The notes beneath the pieces are model-generated. The model did no database searches. It was not told the origin of the DNA and worked only from the letters and a program-made list of their open reading frames with translations. 64,000 nucleotides of DNA from an uncultured Prevotella sp. GTDB taxonomy: Bacteria; Bacteroidota; Bacteroidia; Bacteroidales; Bacteroidaceae. The DNA lies in the NCBI GenBank assembly GCA_947164965.1, contig CAMUYR010000003.1, positions 124,001 to 188,000 on the forward strand, read 5' to 3'. Shown here in pieces: positions 8,669 to 16,254 of the stretch. A program made the position numbers and the translations under genes. Each line of letters opens with the position of its first letter. Position 1 is the stretch's first letter.

Positions 8669-9169
8669 ATGAAGAGAATAGTTTTAGCATTATTTGCAGT
8701 GTTGATGGCTGTCACAGTAGACGCTCAGCAAGGTTTGAAGAAGGTGTATAACGAGAGTATCAACCCCTTGGAGCAGATAGACCAGGCCGTTGCCAAAGCC
8801 AAGGCTAACGGTAAGTTCGTCATCTGTCAGGTAGGCGGCAACTGGTGCCCTTGGTGTCTGAAGTTTGCCGACTTCATCACGAAGGATGCTGCTATCCAAC
8901 AGCTTATCAACGAGAATTTCGAGTATATCCACGTGAACTATAATCCCCGCCGTTCAAGCAATGCCGAAAAGCAGAAACGGAACGAGGCCCTGATGAAGCG
9001 TCTGAACAAGTGCGGACGTTTCGGCTATCCTGTGTTCGTCGTGCTCGATGAGTCAGGAAAGGTTATTCATATTCAGGATTCAGGTTTGTTGGAAAGCGGT
9101 GATACCTATAACCAGAAGAAAGTGCTCGGATTCTTCAAGAACTGGACGCCTAAGGCTGTCAAGAACTGA
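8669..9169 (+). CDS. Exported thioredoxin-fold protein
   Basis: A 166-residue protein with a signal peptide (cleavage probably after VDAQ, residue 20) and a thioredoxin fold. The redox motif is W-C-P-W-C with Cys60 and Cys63, and the cis-Pro strand is GYPVFVVLD. It resembles the DUF255/thiol-disulfide family that reduces or repairs disulfides in the periplasm; the true partner is unknown. I moved the start from an in-frame TTG at 8654 to the ATG at 8669, where the signal peptide begins with the basic MKR. The gene is monocistronic, and its end faces the end of the CDF transporter. Confidence 0.88.
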   Translation: MKRIVLALFAVLMAVTVDAQQGLKKVYNESINPLEQIDQAVAKAKANGKFVICQVGGNWCPWCLKFADFITKDAAIQQLINENFEYIHVNYNPRRSSNAEKQKRNEALMKRLNKCGRFGYPVFVVLDESGKVIHIQDSGLLESGDTYNQKKVLGFFKNWTPKAVKN

Positions 9170-9211
9170 TGAGACATAAGGGAGTCGTTTGTGGCATTCT
9201 CGTCGTCTCGG

Positions 9212-10315
9212 CTATTCGCTATAGTTGTGGTCAATCACAATGCTGATACTCATATCGGGCAGCACGGCTTTTATCTCTTCTTCGAGTTGATGGCTGAAGA
9301 CCGACTCGTCGTGGACGGAGATATCCGGCACAACATCGATTGACACCCGATTCTCGCGCTCAAAGAAGTAGAAACCATGCACCTGGGTAATATCCTTGTG
9401 CTTACCTAGCGTCTGCATTACAGTATTTTGCAGTTCCGTGCGTTTGTTTGCACCAGTGGCAATAGCATACACACCAACGGTCATGATGATGCCGTGCAGT
9501 TCGAACATACGTTCTGATATGCGGCGCGTCAGTCCGTGAATCTGGTGGGCATCCATCGTGTCGTAGACGTTAACGTGGAGCGATCCGATGAGCACGTCCG
9601 GACCATAGTTGTGCAGGATGATGTCGAACACACCATGTACACCCTCAAAGTCGAGAACCTCCTTCTTGATATCCTTCAGCAATTCTGGTGAGATACGGCT
9701 ACCCAGCAGTTCGTTCACGGGCGAGGCCAGCATCTCGATACCCGCCTTGATGATGACCAGCGAGATGAGTGCACCTAGTATGCCGTCGAGCGACACGTGC
9801 CACATCAGCATGATACCTGCTGAGATGAGCGTCGACAGCGTGATGACGGCATCGAAGAGCGCATCCGATCCTGAGGCTATCAGTGCGTCGCTGCTCAGCT
9901 GTTCACCCTTGTGCTTCACGTAGCGCCCCAGAATGAGTTTCACCACGATAGCCACCACGATGACCACGAGTGTCACAGTGGTATATTCCGGCTCTGTGGG
10001 GTCGAATATCTTCTTGACCGACTCAATCAGCGAGGTGACACCAGCTGAGAGCACGATGACGGCAATGATAATGGCACTGAAATATTCCACGCGTCCGAAT
10101 CCAAAGGGATGCTCACGGTCGGCAGGACGTTGCGACAGCTTAGTGCCGATAATGGTGATAACACTCGACAGAGCGTCACTCAGGTTGTTGACGGCATCCA
10201 TCACGATAGCTACTGAGCTGGCCAGGATGCCCACAGCAGCCTTGAATGCGGCTAACAGCACATTGGCAGCAATACCAATAATGCTGGTGCGGATAATTTG
10301 GGCAGAGCGGTTCAT
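9212..10315 (-). CDS. Cation diffusion facilitator (CDF) metal exporter
   Basis: A 367-residue inner-membrane exporter that uses the proton gradient to remove divalent metals such as Zn, Mn, Fe or Co. Six membrane helices are visible. The metal site in helix 2 reads DAVNNLSDALSS, with Asp40 and Asp47 where many zinc exporters have His-Asp; this DxxxD form is often linked to Mn/Fe exporters, so Zn is not assured. The second site is GSDALFDAVITL, and ADREHPFGFGRVEYFSA is the family loop. The cytoplasmic C-terminal domain (LHNYGPDVLIGSLHVNV) is complete and longer than usual. Single gene with a -7 box at 10353-10360. Confidence 0.92.
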   Translation of the reverse strand: MNRSAQIIRTSIIGIAANVLLAAFKAAVGILASSVAIVMDAVNNLSDALSSVITIIGTKLSQRPADREHPFGFGRVEYFSAIIIAVIVLSAGVTSLIESVKKIFDPTEPEYTTVTLVVIVVAIVVKLILGRYVKHKGEQLSSDALIASGSDALFDAVITLSTLISAGIMLMWHVSLDGILGALISLVIIKAGIEMLASPVNELLGSRISPELLKDIKKEVLDFEGVHGVFDIILHNYGPDVLIGSLHVNVYDTMDAHQIHGLTRRISERMFELHGIIMTVGVYAIATGANKRTELQNTVMQTLGKHKDITQVHGFYFFERENRVSIDVVPDISVHDESVFSHQLEEEIKAVLPDMSISIVIDHNYSE

Positions 10316-10352
10316 TTATCTAATCATTTTACTTTTGTCTTAAACGATGTTG

Positions 10353-10360
10353 CAAAAATA
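10353..10360 (-). promoter_or_regulatory. -7 box TATTTTTG for the CDF gene
   Basis: TATTTTTG on the minus strand, 37 bases before the ATG at 10315. The remaining bases up to the zinc-ribbon stop at 10479 hold nothing I can assign. Confidence 0.5.
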
Positions 10361-10478
10361 ATGATTTTGCGACAAATTTATGATATTTGCACCATAAATT
10401 TAGGATTGTTTATGAATAAGGAGGGTATGAATATCAACAGAACGTCAAGACGCACTCGTCCCGACTATCAGGTCTTGA

Positions 10479-10772
10479 TTATGTCCAAAACTCTTTCTCG
10501 CCTGTCTCTTCCATCTCTCCCTGACACTTCGGACAGGTTTTCATGTCCCAAATGCGAATATTATCGCTACCGCATTGCAAGCACAGCCTGCCTACCTCGC
10601 TTCTGTATGACGGAGCCACATCGGCTATGATACCACCCACCACGATATTCTGGATGGTCTTGCAGTCGGGGCACGACATGGCTGTTATCTGCTGACGGAA
10701 CAGACCGCGTCCCTCATACACCTCAGCTTCGTAGCCACAGGACTTACAACGATATTTCAGTTTCCAAGCCAT
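10479..10772 (-). CDS. Small double zinc-ribbon protein
   Basis: A 97-residue cytosolic protein with four CxxC pairs: CKSC near residues 9-12, CPDC near 34, CLQC near 65 and CPKC near 81. Two zinc ribbons are thus predicted, the first C-x2-C...C-x2-C and the second likewise. No catalytic motif is visible and no partner gene adjoins, so the function is unknown; ribbons of this kind bind nucleic acid or other proteins. It has its own promoter on the minus strand just upstream of the ATG. Confidence 0.8.
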   Translation of the reverse strand: MAWKLKYRCKSCGYEAEVYEGRGLFRQQITAMSCPDCKTIQNIVVGGIIADVAPSYRSEVGRLCLQCGSDNIRIWDMKTCPKCQGEMEETGEKEFWT

Positions 10773-10805
10773 AACTTTAAACGATTCCCAGCTTCATACT
10801 GGGGA

Positions 10806-10823
10806 CAAAGGTACGATTAAGTG
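10806..10823 (-). promoter_or_regulatory. Extended -7 promoter CACTTAATCGTACCTTTG
   Basis: On the minus strand, TACCTTTG is preceded directly by CACTTAATCG. The same 18-base layout occurs twice upstream of dpp5 (32083-32100 and 32167-32184), which suggests a common extended promoter type. It drives the zinc-ribbon gene with a leader of about 30 bases. Confidence 0.6.
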
Positions 10824-10879
10824 AGCGAAAAACCAAATAAAAGTGTGATTATATTGGTTAGCCAGAAATACTTTATTTG

Positions 10880-10893
10880 CCAATAGCTATTGG
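10880..10893 (+). promoter_or_regulatory. Perfect 14-bp palindrome, possible operator
   Basis: CCAATAGCTATTGG is an exact palindrome about 84 bases upstream of the -7 box at 10977. Position and symmetry fit a dimeric regulator's site for the dCache-DUF3467-nhaC set. No regulator is identified. Confidence 0.35.
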
Positions 10894-10976
10894 AAAAGGA
10901 AAGGGAAGATGTGTCAAAAAAGTGGCATATCCTCTTTTTTTATCGATAAGAATGTATGTTTTTCCAAAAAGTTTTG

Positions 10977-10984
10977 TAATTTTG
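10977..10984 (+). promoter_or_regulatory. -7 box TAATTTTG for dCache-DUF3467-nhaC
   Basis: TAATTTTG followed by CC. It lies inside the longer in-frame extension of the dCache frame, which is why the ATG at 11009 is the real start. Confidence 0.55.
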
Positions 10985-11008
10985 CCGCGTATTAATAATA
11001 CAAACTAT

Positions 11009-11923
11009 ATGACACAGATTAGAAAACATTCTATTGCACTTATTGTTACAGCCGCTATCATCATTGAGGTGATAGGTGCTGCGCAATATTTTATGGTGCA
11101 GTATGGTGCCAAACAAGAGGTGTTGGCCAAAGCAGGACGCGACATGCAGGAAAGCCAGCGCGTAGCATTGGTGAGAACAGAGGTGGAAACAGCCATCAAT
11201 AATGCTGAGCATAGTATTCACCTGACGCTTGGCAGCCCTGAGACCTGCTATTCTGTCGCTTCGCGCATCATCAAGGTGAATCCGCATATTATAGGTGTGG
11301 GTATAGCGTTTGTGCCCAACTATTATGCTGATAAAGGTAGAAACGGGCTCTTTATGCCCTATACTTATGATGACCAGCCCAGTATTGAAAAAAGAGGCAA
11401 ACGTGTAGGTCCGCCCCATATCATGACTCGTATACCTGATATGGACTATACGCAGCGTGAATGGTATCAGAATGCGTTGGCAGGTAAGAAACAGTGGACA
11501 GAACCCTATCTTGGCGAGGGTGGCATCAATGTTCTGATGTGTACATACTCTATTCCTATCAAGGATAACAGCGGACGCATTGCAGGTGTGCTGTTTGCAG
11601 ATGTCACGATGTCGGATGCCACTATCCTGCTGAACGAGATGAACTCTGGCATCCAAAAGAGTGGTATCATAACACTGATTATCCAGTTGATCAGTTTCGT
11701 TCTTATGGCCTTTATCATCTGGCGTGCCGTCTCAGCGTCACGTCGTTACAAGGAGCAGAATGTAGACCCTGAGAAAGAACACCTGATAGAACAGATGGCT
11801 AAACTGCGTGAGGTGAACGCCCGATTGATAAAGCGCAACCAGATGATGGCTGATAAATATGCCGACCTGAAAGGACGGCTGAATTCGCCTATTCAGACGA
11901 GAGACGAAGAATGGTTCGGATAA
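11009..11923 (+). CDS. dCache receptor without output domain
   Basis: A 304-residue membrane receptor: helix near residues 8-25, a periplasmic double-Cache region with the typical REWYQNAL...WTEPYLGEGGINVLMCTYSIPIKDNSGRIAGVLFADVTM stretch, a second helix (IITLIIQLISFVLMAFIIW), then only a coiled coil of about 60 residues (LIEQMAKLREVNARLIKRNQMM) and a short tail. There is no HAMP, kinase, phosphatase or cyclase domain. Starts further upstream would lie before the -7 box at 10977 and are rejected. It is followed after 19 bases by DUF3467 and then nhaC, so it may sense a condition relevant to ion balance; that link is inferred from order alone. Confidence 0.85.
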   Translation: MTQIRKHSIALIVTAAIIIEVIGAAQYFMVQYGAKQEVLAKAGRDMQESQRVALVRTEVETAINNAEHSIHLTLGSPETCYSVASRIIKVNPHIIGVGIAFVPNYYADKGRNGLFMPYTYDDQPSIEKRGKRVGPPHIMTRIPDMDYTQREWYQNALAGKKQWTEPYLGEGGINVLMCTYSIPIKDNSGRIAGVLFADVTMSDATILLNEMNSGIQKSGIITLIIQLISFVLMAFIIWRAVSASRRYKEQNVDPEKEHLIEQMAKLREVNARLIKRNQMMADKYADLKGRLNSPIQTRDEEWFG

Positions 11924-11942
11924 TGTATTTAAACTTTAAGTT

Positions 11943-12260
11943 ATGAGCGATAAGAACAACGAACAGAAGGGGTTACAACTGGAATTGCCACAGGATGTGG
12001 CACAGGGTGAATATGCTAATTTTGCGATTATTACCCATTCGAGCAGCGATTTTATTATTGATTTCGCACGTGTGATGCCTGGACTGCCTAAGGCACAGGT
12101 GAAGAGTCGTGTTATCTTGGCACCAGAGCATGCCAAACGCCTGTTGGCTGCGCTCCAGGAAAACATCATGCGTTACGAAAAAGAATTCGGACCAATCCGC
12201 ATACCTAGTCAGGAACCACGTACCATTGCTCCTTTCGACTTGAACAAGGGCGAAGCATAG
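11943..12260 (+). CDS. DUF3467 family protein
   Basis: A 105-residue cytosolic protein whose core (YANFAIITHSSSDFIIDFARVMPG...AKVKSRVILAPEHAKRLL-type pattern) and length match DUF3467, a small family common in Bacteroidetes with no known biochemical role. The N-terminus is polar and probably flexible; the C-terminal residues (RTIAPFDLNKGEA) also look disordered. It sits between the dCache receptor and the NhaC antiporter with gaps of 19 and 18 bases, clearly one transcript. Confidence 0.85.
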   Translation: MSDKNNEQKGLQLELPQDVAQGEYANFAIITHSSSDFIIDFARVMPGLPKAQVKSRVILAPEHAKRLLAALQENIMRYEKEFGPIRIPSQEPRTIAPFDLNKGEA

Positions 12261-12278
12261 GACTGGTTATCAGCAACT

Positions 12279-13724
12279 ATGTCAGTCGATAAGCCCGTGA
12301 TGCCTCATCCCCTGATTGCTATCATCCCCGTTGTGGTGCTGATAGCTTTTTTGGGTGTTGTGATAGCCCTCTTTGGCAGTGACTCGCTGAACGGCGGCAG
12401 CCAGATAGCATTGCTTATGGGTATGGCAGTGTGTGTATGCCTGTCGATGGCTATATACAGAGTGCCGTGGGAAGTATTCGAACGACAGATTACCAAGACA
12501 CTGGGCGGTGTCACCGTCACGCTGTTGATTCTGCTTTGTGTGGGTATGCTGTCGGGCTCGTGGATGATTAGCGGCATCGTGCCTACGCTCATCTATTACG
12601 GTGTACAGATCATGTCGCCCCAGTTTTTCCTGGTGTCGTCGTGCATCATCTGTGCTTTTATCTCGCTGTTGTCGGGCTCATCGTGGACCACTATCGCTAC
12701 CATCGGTGTGGCTTTGCTGGGCATAGGTCATGCGTTGGGTGTTTCTGAGGCATGGACGGCAGGCGCCATCATATCGGGAGCCTATTTCGGTGATAAGATG
12801 TCGCCACTGAGCGATACGACCATTCTGGCCTCATCGGCCGCTGGTGTGGAGCTGTTCTCCCACATTCGCTACATGATGTTTACCACAGGTCCTACGTTTC
12901 TGATTACCATCTGCATCTTTCTGGTGGCTGGTCTGGATGGCGACATGGATGCGGTGGCCCATGTGGAGGAGTATACCGAGGGACTGGCGCACACGTTTAA
13001 CATCTCGCTATGGACATTGTTGGTACCCGTTCTGACGGCTGTTATGATAGCGCGCAAGGTGCCGTCACTCATCGTGCTGTTTGTGTCGTCGGTGATGGCT
13101 GGCATCATAGCGTTGATACTACAACCGCATATTCTCAGTCAGATAGCAGGCGAAACGGCCATTTCGGCGGAGTCGCTGACACGTGGTCTGGCTGTCACCT
13201 ATTATGGCTCGACAGCTGTTGATACGGGCAATGCCTCGCTCAACGAGCTGATATCTACCAGTGGTATGGCTGGTATGCTTAACACCATCTGGCTTATTCT
13301 CTGTGCCATGTGCTTTGGAGCCGCTCTGGTGGCCAGTCGCATGATAGACAGCATAACGGCTGTCATCATCCGCTTTGTGAGAAACAGGGTCAGTCTGGTG
13401 AGCTCTTCTGTGGCTACAGGTATCTTCCTCAATATAACGACGGGTGACCAGTATATCTCCATCGTGCTGAATGCCGATATGTATAAAGAGGTGTTCCGCA
13501 AACAGGGCTATGAGGCACGACTCTTGAGCCGTACCACCGAGGATGCTGCTACCGTCACCTCTGTACTGATTCCCTGGAACACATGTGGAATGACGCAGTC
13601 GACTGTCCTAGGTGTTCCCACTTTGACCTATCTTCCTTATTGTTTCTTTAATCTGCTCAGTCCGCTGATGAGCATCTTCATAGCTGCTATTGGTTGGAAG
13701 ATACAGAAGAGAACTAACGACTAG
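12279..13724 (+). CDS. nhaC: NhaC-family Na+/H+ antiporter
   Basis: A 481-residue inner-membrane protein with about 11-12 helices. NhaC proteins exchange Na+ for H+ and help sodium and pH balance; some relatives exchange amino acids or carboxylates. The family signatures are intact: SGAYFGDKMSPLSDTT, TSGMAGMLNTIW, TTGDQYISIVL and EDAATVTSVLIPWNTCG. The start ATG lies 18 bases after the DUF3467 stop. The location in an operon with an output-less dCache receptor is unusual for this family. The precise substrate pair cannot be told from sequence. Confidence 0.9.
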   Translation: MSVDKPVMPHPLIAIIPVVVLIAFLGVVIALFGSDSLNGGSQIALLMGMAVCVCLSMAIYRVPWEVFERQITKTLGGVTVTLLILLCVGMLSGSWMISGIVPTLIYYGVQIMSPQFFLVSSCIICAFISLLSGSSWTTIATIGVALLGIGHALGVSEAWTAGAIISGAYFGDKMSPLSDTTILASSAAGVELFSHIRYMMFTTGPTFLITICIFLVAGLDGDMDAVAHVEEYTEGLAHTFNISLWTLLVPVLTAVMIARKVPSLIVLFVSSVMAGIIALILQPHILSQIAGETAISAESLTRGLAVTYYGSTAVDTGNASLNELISTSGMAGMLNTIWLILCAMCFGAALVASRMIDSITAVIIRFVRNRVSLVSSSVATGIFLNITTGDQYISIVLNADMYKEVFRKQGYEARLLSRTTEDAATVTSVLIPWNTCGMTQSTVLGVPTLTYLPYCFFNLLSPLMSIFIAAIGWKIQKRTND

Positions 13725-13747
13725 AAAGCAACTTTCATGGCGTATTA

Positions 13748-13779
13748 TTTGGAGGAGAACAGAAAATGTTGTATATTTG
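13748..13779 (+). promoter_or_regulatory. Promoter for STAS-AraC operon
   Basis: TTTG at 13748-13751, a 20-base spacer and TATATTTG at 13772-13779 followed by CAG. It overlaps the spacer after nhaC, so the STAS gene starts a new transcription unit with a leader of roughly 35-40 bases. Confidence 0.7.
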
Positions 13780-13822
13780 CAGTCGTAATAATGAAAATCA
13801 TTAAAAATAGGAAATAAGTATT

Positions 13823-14125
13823 ATGAAAACTACATTCAAAGAAGAAGACAACAAATATGTGATGATCTTCGAAGGGCGTCTTGATACACCATCGGCAGTG
13901 CAGGTTGGCCGCGAGATTCGCCAGTTATACGACTGTGAAGGTCATGATATTATTCTTGATTGCAATGCTTTGGAATATATCACCAGTAGTGGCATGCGCC
14001 TCTTTCTGGAACTGTTGAAGGTTGCCAAGAGCAAGGGTAGCAAGGTTACCATCACAGGACTCAATAATGACATCTACAACGTGTTTGAGGAGGTGGGATT
14101 TATAAACCTTTTTGACATACAGTAA
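13823..14125 (+). CDS. STAS-domain anti-sigma factor antagonist-like protein
   Basis: A 100-residue single STAS domain like SpoIIAA/RsbV. The conserved loop reads ALEYITSSGMRLFLEL; residues T54-S55-S56-G57 align with the DSSG loop in which a Ser is phosphorylated by an anti-sigma kinase and dephosphorylated by a SpoIIE-type phosphatase. The strand ahead (DIILDCNALEYI) and the late segment VTITGLNNDIYNVFEEVGFINLF complete the fold. The first loop residue is Thr rather than Asp. The next gene starts 6 bases later. A SpoIIE phosphatase is encoded at 32249-34267, but no anti-sigma kinase is visible in the window. Confidence 0.88.
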   Translation: MKTTFKEEDNKYVMIFEGRLDTPSAVQVGREIRQLYDCEGHDIILDCNALEYITSSGMRLFLELLKVAKSKGSKVTITGLNNDIYNVFEEVGFINLFDIQ

Positions 14126-14131
14126 CACTAT

Positions 14132-14692
14132 ATGACAGAGAAGGAAATCAAGCAGATAAAGGCTGAGAACGAGCGGCTTAGAGCCGATAATGAGCGACTG
14201 CAGGCTGAAATGATACGCCTTGTCAGCCGTAATCTCGATCTTACTGAACGGTTGGAGGCTGATGTGGAGTTGCGTCGTCGTGTAGACGTGGCCCGTGAAA
14301 TCTTCGAACACAATATTGAGCGACAACGTAATGCCGACAAGCAGGACGACGGGCAGTTGATGGCACTCATCGACCTGCGACTGGAAGAGAATAGGGCACA
14401 TCTGAATCCCGACTTCGACAGTCACCAATTGGCCGAACTGCTGGGTGTCAGTCAGGAACGACTGAACAAATTGTTCCGCAACAAGAGCATCTATCGGACA
14501 CCAGAAGGATATATCGACAATCTGCGCACGCTGAACGCCCTGCGACTGCTGCGCACCAAACCTAACTATAGTATTGCCTCCATTGCCGAGGACTCAGGTT
14601 TCAACCATGTGCGCACTATGCAGCGCCGTATCATGGATGTTGTCGGTATGACGCCCGCTGAATATCGTGCTCTCTTTATCCGTGACTTGTAA
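14132..14692 (+). CDS. Coiled-coil AraC-type regulator
   Basis: A 186-residue cytosolic DNA-binding protein. Residues 3-60 form a charged coiled coil with heptad Leu (KAENERLRADNERLQAEMIRLVSRNLDLTERLEAD). Residues 85-186 form an AraC-type double helix-turn-helix: DSHQLAELLGVSQERLNKLFRNK, then YSIASIAEDSGFNHVRTMQRRIMDVVGMTPAEYRAL. There is no ligand-binding domain, so control probably comes through the coiled coil or the STAS protein encoded 6 bases upstream. The exported flavodoxin gene starts 30 bases downstream and is the likely target or partner. Confidence 0.85.
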   Translation: MTEKEIKQIKAENERLRADNERLQAEMIRLVSRNLDLTERLEADVELRRRVDVAREIFEHNIERQRNADKQDDGQLMALIDLRLEENRAHLNPDFDSHQLAELLGVSQERLNKLFRNKSIYRTPEGYIDNLRTLNALRLLRTKPNYSIASIAEDSGFNHVRTMQRRIMDVVGMTPAEYRALFIRDL

Positions 14693-14722
14693 AAGAATGA
14701 TATATGTAATGAATAACAACTT

Positions 14723-15517
14723 ATGAAAAAACTATTATTATCAATGGCTATGATTGCATGCGTTGCATCAAGCTATGCTCAAAAGAAATTAGTGCTTTAC
14801 TACTCAGAGAGTGGAACAACCAAGACCGTTGCCGAGGAATTGCAGAAACAGCTGGGGGCTGACATTGAGGCTGTCGAGGCTGTGGAACCCTATACCGGTG
14901 ATTTTCAGGCTACTATCCAGCGTAGCGGTAAGGAGAGACAGAGTGGCCAGTCTCCTGCCATCAAACCCCTTCAGAAGAAGATTTCAGACTATGATATCAT
15001 CTTCTTAGGCTATCCTATCTGGGCCGGTACATATGCTATGCCGATAGTCACACTTCTAAAGCAGCAGGATTTTGCCGGTAAGACCATTGTCCCCTTTTGC
15101 TCTTTCGGAAGCGGTGGACTGAATACATCGACAGACAATCTGAAGAAAGCCTTACCAAAGGCAAAGATTATGAAGGGGTATGGTGTTCGCGCAGCACGTA
15201 TTGCTAAGGTTGGCAAGGAGTTAAACCGTTTCCTCATAGAGAACGGCTATAAGAAAGGCAGCGTCAAGAAACTGGCTGATTATTCAGCTCAGAAACCGGT
15301 AACTGAAGCAGAAAGAGCGCTGTTTGATGCTGCTTGTTCAAGCTATCAGTTCCCCTTAGGTACACCTCAGACTGTGGGTAAAAGAAAGACTCCTGACGGC
15401 ACTGATTATAAGTATACCGTCAAGAGTCGTGGTATGAATGGCGAGGAGGCAACCTCCATTATCTACGTGACTGTAGAAAAAGGTGCCAAGCCCGAATTTA
15501 CTCAGGTTGTAAGATAA
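14723..15517 (+). CDS. Exported flavodoxin-fold protein
   Basis: A 264-residue flavodoxin domain preceded by a signal peptide (cleavage likely after SSYAQ). The FMN phosphate loop is YYSESGTTKTVAEEL, followed by DIIFLGYPIWAGTYAMPI and the PFCSFGSGGLNTS loop, all typical of a flavodoxin. Flavodoxins are normally cytosolic electron carriers; here the N-terminus predicts export, which implies either periplasmic FMN loading or lipid-surface function. A C-terminal extension of about 60 residues follows the domain. Most likely in the STAS-AraC transcript. The stop codon is one base from the stop of the convergent lemA-type gene. Confidence 0.85.
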   Translation: MKKLLLSMAMIACVASSYAQKKLVLYYSESGTTKTVAEELQKQLGADIEAVEAVEPYTGDFQATIQRSGKERQSGQSPAIKPLQKKISDYDIIFLGYPIWAGTYAMPIVTLLKQQDFAGKTIVPFCSFGSGGLNTSTDNLKKALPKAKIMKGYGVRAARIAKVGKELNRFLIENGYKKGSVKKLADYSAQKPVTEAERALFDAACSSYQFPLGTPQTVGKRKTPDGTDYKYTVKSRGMNGEEATSIIYVTVEKGAKPEFTQVVR

Positions 15518-15518
15518 A

Positions 15519-16103
15519 TCAATTCTTCTTGAAAGCCTCGTCGAGGTCAGGATAAGCTTTCTTCTTCTCGTCGTCAACCTTGAGGTAGTCCTTCAGGTCG
15601 AAGTGCAGCATGGAGGCAACAATGCTTGATGGCCATTGGCGTACCATGCGGTTCATCTTGGTAGCTGTATCATTGTAGACCATACGGGAGATGCGGACGT
15701 TCTCCTCATACTCACGCTGACCGCGCTGGGCATTCTCATAGAGTTCGCTGGCCTTCAGCTCAGGATAGCGCTCGAAGACAACGTTCAGTCGGCTGGTCAG
15801 CTGTCCTAACAGGTCGGCCTGCTCATTGATAGATGAAGCACCTGCTGCTCCAGGCTGTGTGCCATTGGCATTGCCGCCACGTGCCTGAATGGTCTGGATA
15901 ATGGTCTCTGACTCGTGTTCGGCATACTTAGCAGCAGTCTTGGCCAAAGCCACGAGCGCATCGAAACGGGAATTGAGCTGAACCTCAATCTGACTCAGGG
16001 CGTTCTTACACATTTCATCGAGGCTGACCAGCGAGCGCTGCGTCGATACGAAATAACCAATGACGATAATCGCCAGTACAACAATAATTCCTAATGTAAT
16101 CAT
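15519..16103 (-). CDS. LemA family protein
   Basis: A 194-residue protein with one N-terminal membrane helix (IIVVLAIIVIGYF) and a long helical bundle (NALSQIEVQLNSRFDALVALAKTAAKYAEHESETI), the hallmark of LemA proteins. The family is widespread and of uncertain role, probably linked to the envelope. A Gly/Asn-rich loop (ARGGNANGTQPGAAGA) is inserted near residue 75. Single gene with a -7 box at 16137-16144. Confidence 0.9.
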   Translation of the reverse strand: MITLGIIVVLAIIVIGYFVSTQRSLVSLDEMCKNALSQIEVQLNSRFDALVALAKTAAKYAEHESETIIQTIQARGGNANGTQPGAAGASSINEQADLLGQLTSRLNVVFERYPELKASELYENAQRGQREYEENVRISRMVYNDTATKMNRMVRQWPSSIVASMLHFDLKDYLKVDDEKKKAYPDLDEAFKKN

Positions 16104-16136
16104 TTCTTTAATAAGTTAATGGTTTAATAACTGGGG

Positions 16137-16144
16137 CAAAGATA
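16137..16144 (-). promoter_or_regulatory. -7 box TATCTTTG for the LemA gene
   Basis: TATCTTTG on the minus strand, 33 bases before the ATG at 16103. Confidence 0.55.
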
Positions 16145-16219
16145 CGAAACATTTTTGAAATTCTTTGATTCTTAACAATCTTTAAGGACCTAGCCGTCAA
16201 GATTCTAGGAAAGAATGTG

Positions 16220-16227
16220 TACTTTTG
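16220..16227 (+). promoter_or_regulatory. -7 box TACTTTTG for the GH127-type gene
   Basis: TACTTTTG matches the consensus. An in-frame TTG at 16225 lies inside this box, so it cannot be the start; the ATG at 16255 is 27 bases downstream. Confidence 0.55.
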
Positions 16228-16254
16228 TACACTAATTATTTTCTATTCATAAGT

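Noticed and set aside
10877..11008. 44-residue N-terminal extension of the output-less dCache receptor
   Set aside because: It starts before the -7 box at 10977-10984 and would place extra residues ahead of a normal N-terminal membrane helix.
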